64,000 nucleotides of DNA from Kribbella capetownensis (GCF_004331485.1 NZ_SJKD01000001.1:62001-126000); one strand, 5' to 3'. Shown: positions 8,139-16,332, counted from the stretch's first letter. The notes: a model not told the origin generated them from the letters alone. Translations and numbers: made by a program.

Positions 8139-9896
8139 ATGAAGGCGCCGCTGAGCCTCAGCGTCGCGGGCCCGTCGGTCCGTCAGCATTCCCCGGCGCT
8201 GGCCGCCGCGGCGACCCTCGTCGTGCTGCAGGTGGGCGTCACCCTGCTCCGTCCGTGGCCGTTGGCACTGGCGGTGGACCATGCCCTCGGCGGCAGACCC
8301 CTGACCGGCCGCCTCAGCTCCCTGGCGGGGATGGAGCCGGCCGAGCTGCTGATGCTGGCCGGAGCCGCCTCGATCGTTCTCACCGTGGTCGACGGCCTGC
8401 TCGAGCTGATGATCCTGCAAGTTGCCGAAGGGGCGGCCGAACGGATCGGCACCGAGCTCAGGGCGACGATGTTCGAGCGGGCCATGACCCGATCGCTGCG
8501 CTGGCACGACCGAATGCGCAGCGGTGAACTCGTCTCCCGGCTGACCACCGACGTGGGCCGGGTGCTGGACGGCGTGGTCGCGCTCACCACCTCCTTCCTG
8601 CCCGACGCGGTGACGCTGGTCGGCGTCCTCGTCCTGCTGCTGGCCTTCGATCCGAGTCTTCTGCTGATCGGTCTGACCGTCGTGCCGGTGCTGGCCGGGC
8701 TGGCCGTGCGGCAGCGAGCCCGGATCAGAGCCGCGCAACAGGCTGCGCGCACGGAGTCCGGCCGCCTGGCCGGGGCGACCACCGACCTGTTGCGCAACGT
8801 TCGCGCGGTCCAGGCGTTCGGCCGGATCGATCACGCCTGCGGCGAATTCGCGGATCGCAACCGCGCGGTCCTCGAGGCCGAACTCAAGGCGGTCAGGGTG
8901 GACGCCCGCTGGACTCCGGTGGCCGACATCCTGCTCGCGATCGGCTCCGCGCTGGTGCTGGTGGTCGGCGGCCTGTCCGTACTGGACGGCACGCTGACCG
9001 TCGGCGAACTCCTGGTGGTGAGCTCGTACCTGCGGAGCCTGTACGCCCCGGTGCGCGGACTGACCCGCCTGTCGGCCGTGCTGGCCAAGGCCGGAGCCAG
9101 CGCGACCAGGGTGCGCGAGGTCCTGGAGTGCCCCGAAGCCGTCACCGATCGCGCCGGCGCCTGGGTTGCACCACCACTGGCGCAGGACGTCCGTTTCGAG
9201 AAGGTCGGGTTCCGGTACGAGCCGGACCAGCCGGTGCTCGACAACTTCAACCTCCGGATCGCCGCCGGCGAGACGGTCTGCCTGATCGGTCCCAGCGGCA
9301 TGGGCAAGAGCACGGTCCTGCACCTGCTGCTCCGGTTGTACGACGTCAACACCGGCAGGGTTCTCATCGACGGAGTGAACGTGCGCTACTGCCGGCAACT
9401 GACGGTCCGGAGCCGGTTCGCCTATGTACCGCAGGATCCTTGGCTACTGGACGCGACAGTGGCGGAGAACATTGCCTTCGGCAACCCGGCGGCCACACGC
9501 GCCGACGTACTCGAGGCCGGCCGGAACGCTCAGGTGGACGAGTTCATCGGCCGGTTGCCGCACGGGTACGACACCTCCCTGGGAGAGAGCGGGATCCGGT
9601 TGTCGGGCGGCCAGCGTCGCCGCATCGCCATCGCCCGGGCGGTGGTCTCCTACGCGCCGATGGTCCTGCTGGACGAGCCGACGGCCTCACTCGATCCTCG
9701 GTCCGCGGCCGCCGTGGTCAACGCGATCCAGACCGCCACAGCGCATCGCACCGTACTGCTTGTCACCCACGACCGGGACCTGGCCGCCATCGCGGACCGG
9801 GTCGTCAGCCTGGCCGGCCCGGAGCTCCGGGACCGGCCGGCGAAGCCACCGATCGTGACGGATCTCCGACAGACGACGGCAGGAGGAAGGGGGTGA
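8139..9896 (+). CDS. ABC exporter, fused membrane and ATPase domains
   Basis: Half-size exporter of 585 residues, expected to act as a homodimer in the membrane. Six transmembrane helices occupy roughly 20-310. The ATPase domain has Walker A GPSGMGKS (384-391), signature LSGGQ (488-492), Walker B MVLLDEPT (508-515) and an H-loop in VTHDRD. It has no N-terminal C39 peptidase domain, so any peptide cargo would not be cut at a double-Gly by this protein. Its stop overlaps a GTG start for the small basic peptide next to it, and a Ser/Thr kinase follows, suggesting one transcriptional unit. Substrate unknown; the neighbouring peptide is the obvious candidate (inference). Confidence 0.92.
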   Translation: MKAPLSLSVAGPSVRQHSPALAAAATLVVLQVGVTLLRPWPLALAVDHALGGRPLTGRLSSLAGMEPAELLMLAGAASIVLTVVDGLLELMILQVAEGAAERIGTELRATMFERAMTRSLRWHDRMRSGELVSRLTTDVGRVLDGVVALTTSFLPDAVTLVGVLVLLLAFDPSLLLIGLTVVPVLAGLAVRQRARIRAAQQAARTESGRLAGATTDLLRNVRAVQAFGRIDHACGEFADRNRAVLEAELKAVRVDARWTPVADILLAIGSALVLVVGGLSVLDGTLTVGELLVVSSYLRSLYAPVRGLTRLSAVLAKAGASATRVREVLECPEAVTDRAGAWVAPPLAQDVRFEKVGFRYEPDQPVLDNFNLRIAAGETVCLIGPSGMGKSTVLHLLLRLYDVNTGRVLIDGVNVRYCRQLTVRSRFAYVPQDPWLLDATVAENIAFGNPAATRADVLEAGRNAQVDEFIGRLPHGYDTSLGESGIRLSGGQRRRIAIARAVVSYAPMVLLDEPTASLDPRSAAAVVNAIQTATAHRTVLLVTHDRDLAAIADRVVSLAGPELRDRPAKPPIVTDLRQTTAGGRG

Positions 9897-10018
9897 ACAC
9901 CATGCCTCGGATCGCACCGACGATGTATCACAAGCGGCACCGACGGCACCGGAAGCACAGCCGCTCCTGGAGCCGCAGCTGTAGCCGTAGTCGCAGCCGT
10001 AGTCGTAGCCGCTGCTGA
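9893..10018 (+). CDS. Small basic His/Arg and Arg-Ser repeat peptide
   Basis: A 41-residue ORF beginning at a GTG that overlaps the exporter stop (GTGA), with an excellent ribosome binding site (AGGAGGAAGG) a few bases upstream; an ATG three codons later is also possible. The middle is HKRHRRHRKH and the end is an alternating Ser-Arg run finishing in cysteine (SRSRSRSRSRC), with a second cysteine nine residues from the end. There is no signal peptide or hydrophobic segment. I know no family for it. Coupling to an exporter and position before a kinase suggest an exported or post-translationally modified peptide, possibly phosphorylated on the serines, but that is inference. A chance ORF is unlikely given its start signals. 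Confidence 0.7.
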   Translation: MNTMPRIAPTMYHKRHRRHRKHSRSWSRSCSRSRSRSRSRC

Positions 10019-10029
10019 GGCCCGGAAGT

Positions 10030-10064
10030 CCACCGGCCACCGGGGTCCGCCCGGCGGCCGGTGG
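10030..10064. other. GC-rich hairpin between peptide and kinase genes
   Basis: Arms CCACCGGCC and GGCCGGTGG pair perfectly with a further CCGGG/CCCGG inner stem. It starts 12 bp after the peptide stop and 28 bp before the kinase start. No T-run follows, so it may act as an attenuator or mRNA-stabilising element separating a strongly expressed peptide from the kinase. Confidence 0.55.
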
Positions 10065-10091
10065 TCGGCATCCGGGCTGGGGAGGAGGGGT

Positions 10092-10934
10092 ATGGAACTG
10101 GTCGTCGACGCCGAGGACGGTCTGGCCGTGTGGGAGTTCGCGGAGGGCTCCACGCTCCCGGGCGGGAACCTCGCGATCGAACGCCTCGGTGTCGGGGTGC
10201 GTTGTGAGACCTGGCTCGTCTGGAGTCCCGAGCTCTGGAGTCCGGCGGTGCTGAAGCTTGCTCGGCCGCACCAGGTCGCCCACCCGCGAGCGGTACTGAC
10301 TCTGCGCCGGGAAACCGCCGCGCTGACCGGGAATCTGCATCCCGCCCTGCCGCGGATTCTGGCCGACGGCACCGGTGATCCGGTGCCACACATCATGATC
10401 GAGTACGTCGACGGCCCGGCGCTCGACGAGGAGATCGACCAGAACGGCGCGCTCGCGGCGGAGCAGGCCGCCGTACTCGGCGCCCAGCTCCTTCCGGCGG
10501 TCGCCTCGTTGCACCGCCGGGGTCTGGCTCACCTCGACCTCAAGCCTGAGAACGTCGTACTGCGCGATGCCCGCCCGGTCCTGCTGGACTTCGGGACGGC
10601 CCGGCCGATCGGGTCCACGCAGCCCGCCGGTCATCCGGTCGGCACCACTGGGTACGTCGCGCCCGAGCAGGAGACCTGCGAGCCGGTCTCGGCCGCGATG
10701 GACCTCTACGGGCTGGGAATGGTGCTCGCCGAAGCGGTGACCGGCGTACCGATGGCGAAGGGTGCCGAGATCCCACCGTCGCCGCTGGCTCCTGTCATCC
10801 GGCAACTGCTGGCCGAGCGCCCTGATCGGCGCGGCACAACGGCTGAGGTGCTGGTTGCCCTGGCGGAGGTCGCCGGCGAGCTCAGGCCGTGGCCGCAGTG
10901 GCTGGATCGCTACGCAGGCGATGGAAGTGCGTGA
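10092..10934 (+). CDS. Cytosolic Ser/Thr protein kinase
   Basis: Hanks-type kinase domain alone, 280 residues, with no transmembrane segment or sensor domain. The ATP-anchoring lysine is K55 (AVLKLARP), the catalytic loop is HLDLKPEN (D149; leucine replaces the Arg of HRD, a non-RD type), the metal-binding motif is LLDFGTA (D166) and the P+1 region is GYVAPEQ. All residues needed for activity are present, so it is likely active. The start ATG follows GGGGAGGAGGGGT. Its 3' end overlaps the convergent GNAT gene by 53 bp. The remnant at 5773-6030 derives from a paralogue. The adjacent Ser-rich peptide or the exporter could be substrates (inference). Confidence 0.9.
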   Translation: MELVVDAEDGLAVWEFAEGSTLPGGNLAIERLGVGVRCETWLVWSPELWSPAVLKLARPHQVAHPRAVLTLRRETAALTGNLHPALPRILADGTGDPVPHIMIEYVDGPALDEEIDQNGALAAEQAAVLGAQLLPAVASLHRRGLAHLDLKPENVVLRDARPVLLDFGTARPIGSTQPAGHPVGTTGYVAPEQETCEPVSAAMDLYGLGMVLAEAVTGVPMAKGAEIPPSPLAPVIRQLLAERPDRRGTTAEVLVALAEVAGELRPWPQWLDRYAGDGSA

Positions 10935-11361
10935 GCTGCACTCCGGGGGCGATCGTGGTGCGGGAGGTCTCGGCGTATCCGCGGGACTTGTAGAGGGTGA
11001 CGGCCGGGGTGTTCGCGCTGCCGGTCGAGACCAGGCTGGTCGGCCGTCGCTCCTGCTGATCGAGGTGGTCGAGCAGGGCTCGTCCGTGCCCGCGGCGGGC
11101 GTACGACGGATCGACGATCAGGCGGGAGATCTCGACCGTGTCGTCGTCCGGGAACTCGTACGCCACCGCGCCGACCAGGACGTCGCCGTCGTACCGGCCG
11201 AGCCAGTGTTCGGTGGACGACATCAGACCGGCGAGGTCCTCCTGCAGTGGCGGGATGCCGTCGAAGCCGATCAGCTCGGCCTCGACGGCGTACGCGGCGT
11301 GCTGGATCGCCAGCAACCGTTCGACAAGCGTGCGGTCGCTGAGGTCGAGTGGGCTGATCAC
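10882..11361 (-). CDS. GNAT-family N-acetyltransferase
   Basis: Cytoplasmic acetyl-CoA-dependent acetyltransferase of 159 residues. The core has the expected strand plus pyrophosphate-binding loop (ISRLIVDPSYARRGHGRALLDHL, about 77-99) and the C-terminal AVTLYKSRGYAET strand-helix typical of the family. The substrate cannot be predicted. It converges on the kinase gene with a 53-bp overlap and is 10 bp from the shortened siderophore-interacting protein gene upstream, so the two may be co-transcribed. Confidence 0.85.
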   Translation of the reverse strand: MISPLDLSDRTLVERLLAIQHAAYAVEAELIGFDGIPPLQEDLAGLMSSTEHWLGRYDGDVLVGAVAYEFPDDDTVEISRLIVDPSYARRGHGRALLDHLDQQERRPTSLVSTGSANTPAVTLYKSRGYAETSRTTIAPGVQLTHFHRLRSDPATAATA

Positions 11362-11371
11362 GCCGGCCAGG

Positions 11372-11704
11372 CTACGCGGCCTTCCAGTAGCCCAGTGCCT
11401 TCACCCGGTGCTTCGGTACAGCGAGATCCTTCAGGACGTACGTCGTGAGCGCGCGGGTGGTGGCCGTGTCACAGGCTATCCAGACGTACGCGTCCGAGGC
11501 GTCGCCGAGGAGCTTCGGCAGATCCGTCTTGACGCTCGCGACGAGTTCCGGCCGTGGGATCGGACGGAGCTCGTGCCGCTCGGGATCGATCCGGAACGGC
11601 AGCGAGTGGTCGGCGTCGTGCGAGGTGCCGGCACCCGTCACGGTGAGGACGAAGTCCTTCCCGCGGAACAGCTTGAGCACCACACCTTCCCAGCCGTGCC
11701 CCAC
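11372..11704 (-). CDS. Shortened siderophore-interacting protein (SIP-like), FAD domain missing
   Basis: Siderophore-interacting proteins are flavin reductases of about 240-280 residues that release iron from ferric siderophores. Here only 110 residues remain: the first 20 or so (GHGWEGVVLKLFRGKDFVLTV, up to GAGTS) match the family's N-terminus, then the protein jumps in frame to the C-terminal NAD-binding end (PFRIDPERHELRPIPR, YVWIACDTATTRALTTY, ALGYWK). The FAD-binding barrel is absent, so reductase activity is unlikely. GTG at 11704 is preferred to ATG at 11731 because GGGGAGGAT precedes it. It may be a decaying gene or a retained subdomain. The iron-box-like site upstream fits an iron-regulated origin. 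Confidence 0.75.
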   Translation of the reverse strand: MGHGWEGVVLKLFRGKDFVLTVTGAGTSHDADHSLPFRIDPERHELRPIPRPELVASVKTDLPKLLGDASDAYVWIACDTATTRALTTYVLKDLAVPKHRVKALGYWKAA

Positions 11705-11751
11705 GAGATCCTCCCCTAGAGTCGATGCCATTGCGGCCGAAGAATCTGACT

Positions 11752-11776
11752 TGTAAGTTAGCGCAGCCTAACTAAC
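11752..11776. promoter_or_regulatory. Iron-box-like (DtxR/IdeR/DmdR) dyad
   Basis: TGTAAGTTAGC and GCCTAACTAAC resemble the two halves of the actinobacterial iron box (TWAGGTTAGSCTAACCTWA), with GTTAG and CTAAC as perfect inverted arms. The spacing between them is wider than in the canonical box (six bases between arms), which lowers confidence. It lies between the SIP-like gene and the divergent acylase fusion, where an iron repressor would control both. Confidence 0.45.
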
Positions 11777-11792
11777 TGAAACGAGGCCAGGA

Positions 11793-14387
11793 GTGAATGC
11801 TCGGGTGTTCCGGGACGCGTACGGCGTACCGCATCTGCGGGCTGGAGACCCGCTGGCTCTCGTCTACCTGCAAGGCACCAACGCCGCGGCCGACCGCGCC
11901 TGGCAGCTCGAGCTCGAGCGCCGCCGGTTCCTCGGCACGAGCGCGGCCTTCCTCGGCCCCGAGGCGGCGGGCTGGGACGTGTTCGCACGGCAGGCCCGGC
12001 TCGCCGACACCGCGCAACGCTGCTTCGAGGCGCTCGACGAGCAGACCCGCGAGTGGATCACGGCGTACGTCGAGGGCGTCAACCACGCGCTTCCCGGTGG
12101 AGCGGCCCGCGCCCCCGAGTTCGCCGAGACCGGGCTCACGCTGCAGGAGTGGGAGCCGTGGGCGCCGCTCGGCATCTGGCTCGCGGTGCACATCCTGTTC
12201 GCCGGTTTCCCGAGCAAGCTCTGGCGCACCCACGTCGCGCGGACCCTCGGCGACGACAAGATCGACCTGTTCACCTCGGAGGGGCCGCGGACGGCAGGCA
12301 GCAACGGCTGGATGATCCCGGGGTCGCTGTCCAGCAGCGGCCAGGCGATCGTCGCCGGCGACCCGCACCGCTACATCGAGAGCCCCGGCGTCTACCAACA
12401 GCTCCGGTTGTCCTGCCCCGAGTACGACGTACTCGGGCTCGCCGTTCCCGGGATCCCCGGAGTCGCGCACTTCGGCCACACCGGGGAGGTCGCCTGGGCG
12501 ATCACCAACGCGATGGCCGACTACCAGGACCTGTACGCCGAGCAGCTCCGGCCGGCCGGGCCGGGACTGGAAGCGCTCGGCCCGGACGGCTGGAAGCCGG
12601 CCCAGGTCCACACCGAGGTCGTCGAGGTGGCCGGCGCGGATCCGATCGAGGTCGAGGTGATCGAGACCGAACGTGGTCCGGTGATCGTCAACGACTCGGC
12701 CCAGACGATCAGCCTGCGATACCCGCCGCGCGTGACCGGGCGGCTCGGCTTCGAGGTCATCCCCAGGTTGCTCCAGGCAACTACCGTGGCGGACATCGAT
12801 GCAGCCGTCGGCGACTGGGTGGAGCCGGTCAACGTGATCCTCGCGGCCGACACCGCGGGCGGGTTGCTCCATCGCACCGCCGGGCTGGTTCCGCGACGTC
12901 ACGCCGACAACATGCTGCGCGTCGTACCAGCGTGGGAAGCCGAGCACCAGTGGGACGGCTGGCACGACCCGATGCCGCGGGCAACTGTTGACGGACCGGC
13001 CGTGATGGCGAACGCGCGGGAACTCGCGGCCCCGCTCGGCGTGGAGTTCGCCGCGCTCCATCGATCTCACCGGATCCGTGAGCTGGTGACGTCACAGTCG
13101 AACTGGTCGGTGGCGGAGATGCCGTCGATCCACAAGGACACCTATCTCGGGTCTGCGGGGTGTCTGTTGGCCCTGCTGGTCGGCATGGAGGATCTGTCAC
13201 CGGAAGCAGTTGCCTTGCGCACTGAACTGCTCGGCTGGGACCGGCGGATGGACGCGACGAGCAGCACGGCTTCGTCGTACGCCGCGATCCGGAAGGCACT
13301 GGTGTCCCGGCTGGCCGACCACTTCGGCGTACTCGAAGATGCGCAGGTCCCCGAGGTGTTCGTGCCGTGGATGGACGTGCTCACGCATGTCTCGTACGCG
13401 GTGGAGAACCTGCTCACGACCGAGCTGATCCCGGACGTCAACGTGTCCTGGCTGGCGCGCGAGGCATTGGAAGAAGTTGCCGCACGCAAGCGCCGCCCGC
13501 CGTGGGGTGAGACGCATCAGCTGTCGCCGTTGCACGCGTTGCGCGGCCCGGTGTTCGCGCCGGGCGAGGAACCGTTCGACCTCGGTCTTTCCGGTGACCA
13601 TCACTGTGTGAGGTGTACGTCGTCCCTGCCGGGACTCACCGATGTGTGCGTGCGCGGCTCGGCTGCGCGCTATGCCTGGGATCTCGCGGATCGGTCGGCC
13701 AGCCGATGGGTGGTGCCACTGGGTGCGTCCGGCGTACTCGGCGAGCCGCATCATCACGATCAGCTGCCGTTGTGGTTGCGTGGTGAGCTCGCGCCGATCG
13801 TCACCGACTGGGATGCGCTCGAGCGGGAGGACCGGAGTTTCACCCACGAGATCGAGGGTTTCGGCACGGTCCGCATCGTCGAGGCGGATCCGTCGCGGGA
13901 CCTCGACCTCATCCACGGTTGGGTCACGGCCGAGCGCGCGAGCTTCTGGGGCATGGGCGGGTTGTCCCGGGACGCGATCGCGGCGACCTACGAGTTCCTG
14001 GACTCGGTGCCCACGCATCACGTGTACGTCGTGCAGTTGGACGGCGTACCGATCGGGTTGCTGCAGACCTACGATCCACAAGCCGATCCGGTCGGGGCGG
14101 CGTACGAGATCCAGGCCGGGGACATCGGGGCGCACCTGCTGGTTGCGCCGGGCGATCCACGCCCGGGCTTCACCGGGAACCTGTTGCGGGCACTGGGCCG
14201 GTTCGTGTTCGTCCACCTCGGACATCCGCGACTCGTCGCCGAGCCCGACACGCGCAACGAACGGGCGGTCGACCGCTTGTACCGGTCCGGTTTCACCATC
14301 GGCCCGGAGGTCAAGATCACCCTGCCGGACGGCACCACGAAAACCGCACAACTCGGCTTCCTCACGGCGGAACGGTTCCTGAACTGA
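11793..14387 (+). CDS. Penicillin-acylase-family hydrolase fused to an AlcB/IucB-type acyltransferase
   Basis: Two-domain protein of 864 residues. Residues 1 to about 680 are a penicillin amidase/Ntn-hydrolase: an N-terminal DAYGVPHLRA and aDRAWQLELERR block, then AGSNGW where S170 would be the autocatalytic nucleophile, followed by GDPHRY and GHTGEVAWAITNAMADYQDLY. Residues about 690-864 (VRIVEADPSRDLDLIHGW, ERASFWGMGG, YEIQAGDIGAHLLV, EPDTRNERAVDRLYRSGF) match the siderophore acyltransferases AlcB/IucB/MbtK, a GNAT subgroup. No signal peptide is visible, unlike most acylases, so both activities would be cytoplasmic. An acyl-trimming and acyl-adding bifunctional enzyme in siderophore metabolism is an inference. 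GTG at 11793 is used; GTG at 11805 has better spacing from AGGAG. Confidence 0.85.
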   Translation: MNARVFRDAYGVPHLRAGDPLALVYLQGTNAAADRAWQLELERRRFLGTSAAFLGPEAAGWDVFARQARLADTAQRCFEALDEQTREWITAYVEGVNHALPGGAARAPEFAETGLTLQEWEPWAPLGIWLAVHILFAGFPSKLWRTHVARTLGDDKIDLFTSEGPRTAGSNGWMIPGSLSSSGQAIVAGDPHRYIESPGVYQQLRLSCPEYDVLGLAVPGIPGVAHFGHTGEVAWAITNAMADYQDLYAEQLRPAGPGLEALGPDGWKPAQVHTEVVEVAGADPIEVEVIETERGPVIVNDSAQTISLRYPPRVTGRLGFEVIPRLLQATTVADIDAAVGDWVEPVNVILAADTAGGLLHRTAGLVPRRHADNMLRVVPAWEAEHQWDGWHDPMPRATVDGPAVMANARELAAPLGVEFAALHRSHRIRELVTSQSNWSVAEMPSIHKDTYLGSAGCLLALLVGMEDLSPEAVALRTELLGWDRRMDATSSTASSYAAIRKALVSRLADHFGVLEDAQVPEVFVPWMDVLTHVSYAVENLLTTELIPDVNVSWLAREALEEVAARKRRPPWGETHQLSPLHALRGPVFAPGEEPFDLGLSGDHHCVRCTSSLPGLTDVCVRGSAARYAWDLADRSASRWVVPLGASGVLGEPHHHDQLPLWLRGELAPIVTDWDALEREDRSFTHEIEGFGTVRIVEADPSRDLDLIHGWVTAERASFWGMGGLSRDAIAATYEFLDSVPTHHVYVVQLDGVPIGLLQTYDPQADPVGAAYEIQAGDIGAHLLVAPGDPRPGFTGNLLRALGRFVFVHLGHPRLVAEPDTRNERAVDRLYRSGFTIGPEVKITLPDGTTKTAQLGFLTAERFLN

Positions 14388-14424
14388 CTGGCAGGTTCAG
14401 GTCCCGGCGCCGGGTGGCCACACC

Positions 14425-14673
14425 ATGAGCTGGGGAGTTCCGAGCACGGAGGCGTACATCAACGAGGAGGTCGTGCTCAAGGGCATTCACGACCTCCGAG
14501 CCAGGTCGGCCGGTGTGCAGATGGGCTGCGGCAGCGTCGGCGTTCCCGGCGAGGGTCGCATGCTGGTCGACGACCGGTTCCCGTGCAGTGCGGTCGGGCA
14601 GAAGATCCGGGTGACCGTCATCGGGCCGGAAGACACCTACACGTCGAACCTCTTCGTGGGGAAGTCGGTCTGA
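14425..14673 (+). CDS. Small hypothetical protein
   Basis: ORF of 82 residues, 37 bp after the acylase fusion and in the same direction. No family recognised. It contains two cysteines (MGCGSVG, FPCSA), a Gly-rich centre and a mixed beta-like C-terminus. No strong ribosome binding site precedes the ATG; a short CCCGGCGCCGGG palindrome (14403-14414) lies just upstream. Coding status is uncertain. Confidence 0.4.
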   Translation: MSWGVPSTEAYINEEVVLKGIHDLRARSAGVQMGCGSVGVPGEGRMLVDDRFPCSAVGQKIRVTVIGPEDTYTSNLFVGKSV

Positions 14674-14695
14674 TCAGTCCCTGACCCCTGACCCC

Positions 14696-15553
14696 TCAGT
14701 CCTTGACCGCGAGCACGGCGGCGATCAGCGGCTGGTAGTCGGTGAGGTCCTCGACCGGCTCGCGGTTGCGCCACCTGACCGCCGGGACCAGGCCGGGCTC
14801 GAGGACGGTGAACCCGTCGCCGTACAGCGCGAGGATCTGCTCGTCGGTGCGCCAGCGGCCCCGGCCGAGTGAGCCCTGCAGGACCTGTTCCAACTCCTGG
14901 CTGCGCGAGTCGTTCTCGCTGCGGAAGTGGCTGATGAAGACGTGGCTGCCGGGCGCGATCCGGTCGTACCAGAACCGGACCAGGCCGGCCGGGTCCTCGT
15001 CGTCGTTCACGTGGTGCAGCGTCGCACTGAAGATGATCCCGACCGGCTGGCCGAAGTCGATCAGCGCGTTGGTGTCCGGGTGCTCGTAGATCGCCTTCGG
15101 CTCACGCAGGTCGGCCTGGATCACGGTGGTGTTCTCGTTCTCGGCCAGCAGGGCGCGGCCGTGGGCGAGCACGATCGGGTCGTTGTCGACGTACACGACC
15201 TTCGCCTCGGGCACGTACCGCTGCGCGACCTGGTGAACATTGTCCGCGGTCGGCAGGCCGCTGCCCAGGTCGATGAACTGCCGGACCGGCGTGTGGGTGA
15301 TCATCTGCTGGACCGCCCGCACCAGCGCCCCGCGGTTGTCGTGGGCGATCACCGACGAACCGGGCAACTCCGTGATGAACCGGTCCCCGAAGGCGCGGTC
15401 GACGGCGAAGTTGTCCTTGCCGCCGAGCAGGTAGTCGTAGGTGCGGGCGATGCTCGGCCTGCTCACATCGAACTCCGCGTACGAACGCTTCCCCTGCTGG
15501 TCTGCATCGGCCATCGCGGCGGGTCCTTCCGATCCGGTGGTGACCTCAGTCAC
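14696..15553 (-). CDS. DUF574-type SAM-dependent methyltransferase
   Basis: Cytoplasmic protein of 285 residues in the S-adenosyl methyltransferase family widespread in actinomycetes (Pfam family formerly DUF574). Visible features are the N-terminal RPSIARTYDYLLGGKDNFAVDR, the SAM-binding loop FIDLGSGLPTADNVH, VVYVDNDPIVLAHG and ATLHHVND. Substrates of this family are mostly unknown. GTG at 15553 is taken as the start; an in-frame ATG 12 codons later is the alternative. The gene stands alone, with a small unknown gene further upstream on the same strand. Confidence 0.9.
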   Translation of the reverse strand: MTEVTTGSEGPAAMADADQQGKRSYAEFDVSRPSIARTYDYLLGGKDNFAVDRAFGDRFITELPGSSVIAHDNRGALVRAVQQMITHTPVRQFIDLGSGLPTADNVHQVAQRYVPEAKVVYVDNDPIVLAHGRALLAENENTTVIQADLREPKAIYEHPDTNALIDFGQPVGIIFSATLHHVNDDEDPAGLVRFWYDRIAPGSHVFISHFRSENDSRSQELEQVLQGSLGRGRWRTDEQILALYGDGFTVLEPGLVPAVRWRNREPVEDLTDYQPLIAAVLAVKD

Positions 15554-15977
15554 TCTATGCGACGCCCGATCTGTCCCGCTCTCACCCCGGCCAGTCTTCG
15601 CGGGCCCTGTGCGATCAGGTCGAAGTACGACGTGAGCGGCGGACCTGCCGCGGGATCGAGCTGATGGTCGCCTCCGGCAACCATTCGGCCGGTGATCAGG
15701 AGCAGCCCGGACGGGCTGTAGTTCTCGAACCCGACGGTCTTGGAGAACCGCGACGCGAGTCCCGGGTGGGTTCGAGCGTCTCCACCTACGTCCCGGCGGC
15801 GTTCGCGACCGTCGCTCCGTCGGGCGCTTCGGGCAGCGCGGAGCCGATGGTCGGACCGGCTCCGGGACAGCCCGCAGCGGCCGTCGGGTTCCGGCACGAC
15901 GGCCGCTGTGGTGACTTCCGGCTGCTGTCGGTGACCTGATCTGGCGGGCCCTGTCACCGGTGTGTCAGCCCGGTTTC
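15554..15977. other. Non-coding or degraded interval
   Basis: This 424-bp stretch has open frames on both strands, but none has recognisable motifs, and the longest (minus strand, to 15550) is Arg-rich in a way typical of out-of-frame GC-rich DNA. Its last third (FENYSPSGLLLITGRMVAGG, then SYFDLIAQGPRRLAG) looks more protein-like and its stop overlaps the methyltransferase start, so a decayed upstream gene is possible. I cannot support a gene call. Confidence 0.4.
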
Positions 15978-16175
15978 TCAGGCGAGGGCGGTCGTGGTCT
16001 TCTCGTGGTCGCGGCCGGCCGGATGCCGTTCGCGGGGTGATTCGTGCGCCGCGTGGTCAGCGGTTCGTGGGGCCGGGCACACCGGGCCGCGGCGGATCGG
16101 TCCGCCTCCCAGCCGCCGGCTCTTCCACTGCTTCTCTTCGTAGTCGTAGTAAGTGTCGACGCCTCCGACTGTCAT
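15978..16175 (-). CDS. Small hypothetical protein with strong ribosome binding site
   Basis: ORF of 65 residues starting at an ATG with GGGAGGA seven bases upstream. The N-terminal part (GGVDTYYDYEEKQWKSRR) has a natural amino-acid mix and lower GC than its surroundings; the rest is Arg/Pro/His-rich and ends in TTTALA. No family recognised and no signal peptide or membrane segment. The start signal is the main reason to call it. Confidence 0.5.
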   Translation of the reverse strand: MTVGGVDTYYDYEEKQWKSRRLGGGPIRRGPVCPAPRTADHAAHESPRERHPAGRDHEKTTTALA

Positions 16176-16332
16176 CCAGATCCTCCCGTCAACCCCCCGG
16201 CTACACCCCTGGCGGTTACACAGTCCGCCTCCAGCGCGCCGGAGGCAAGCGATCCCGGAAATCACCATCGACGAACAGGCTCGAACGCCGGGTTGTGTTG
16301 GATTGCGCCGGAAATCGGGCCGTTGGAAAGTC

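Noticed and set aside
9893..10018. Assigning the basic peptide to a known lanthipeptide or lasso-peptide class
   Set aside because: There is no LanM/LanB/LanC, lasso cyclase or B1/B2 protein nearby, no Thr/Ser-Cys core pattern typical of lanthipeptides, and the exporter lacks a peptidase domain.
15550..15957. Minus-strand 135-codon ORF overlapping the methyltransferase start by four bases
   Set aside because: The 4-bp overlap is suggestive, but the N-terminal two thirds is Arg/Ser-rich noise and no family or ribosome binding site supports it; kept as an unexplained interval.
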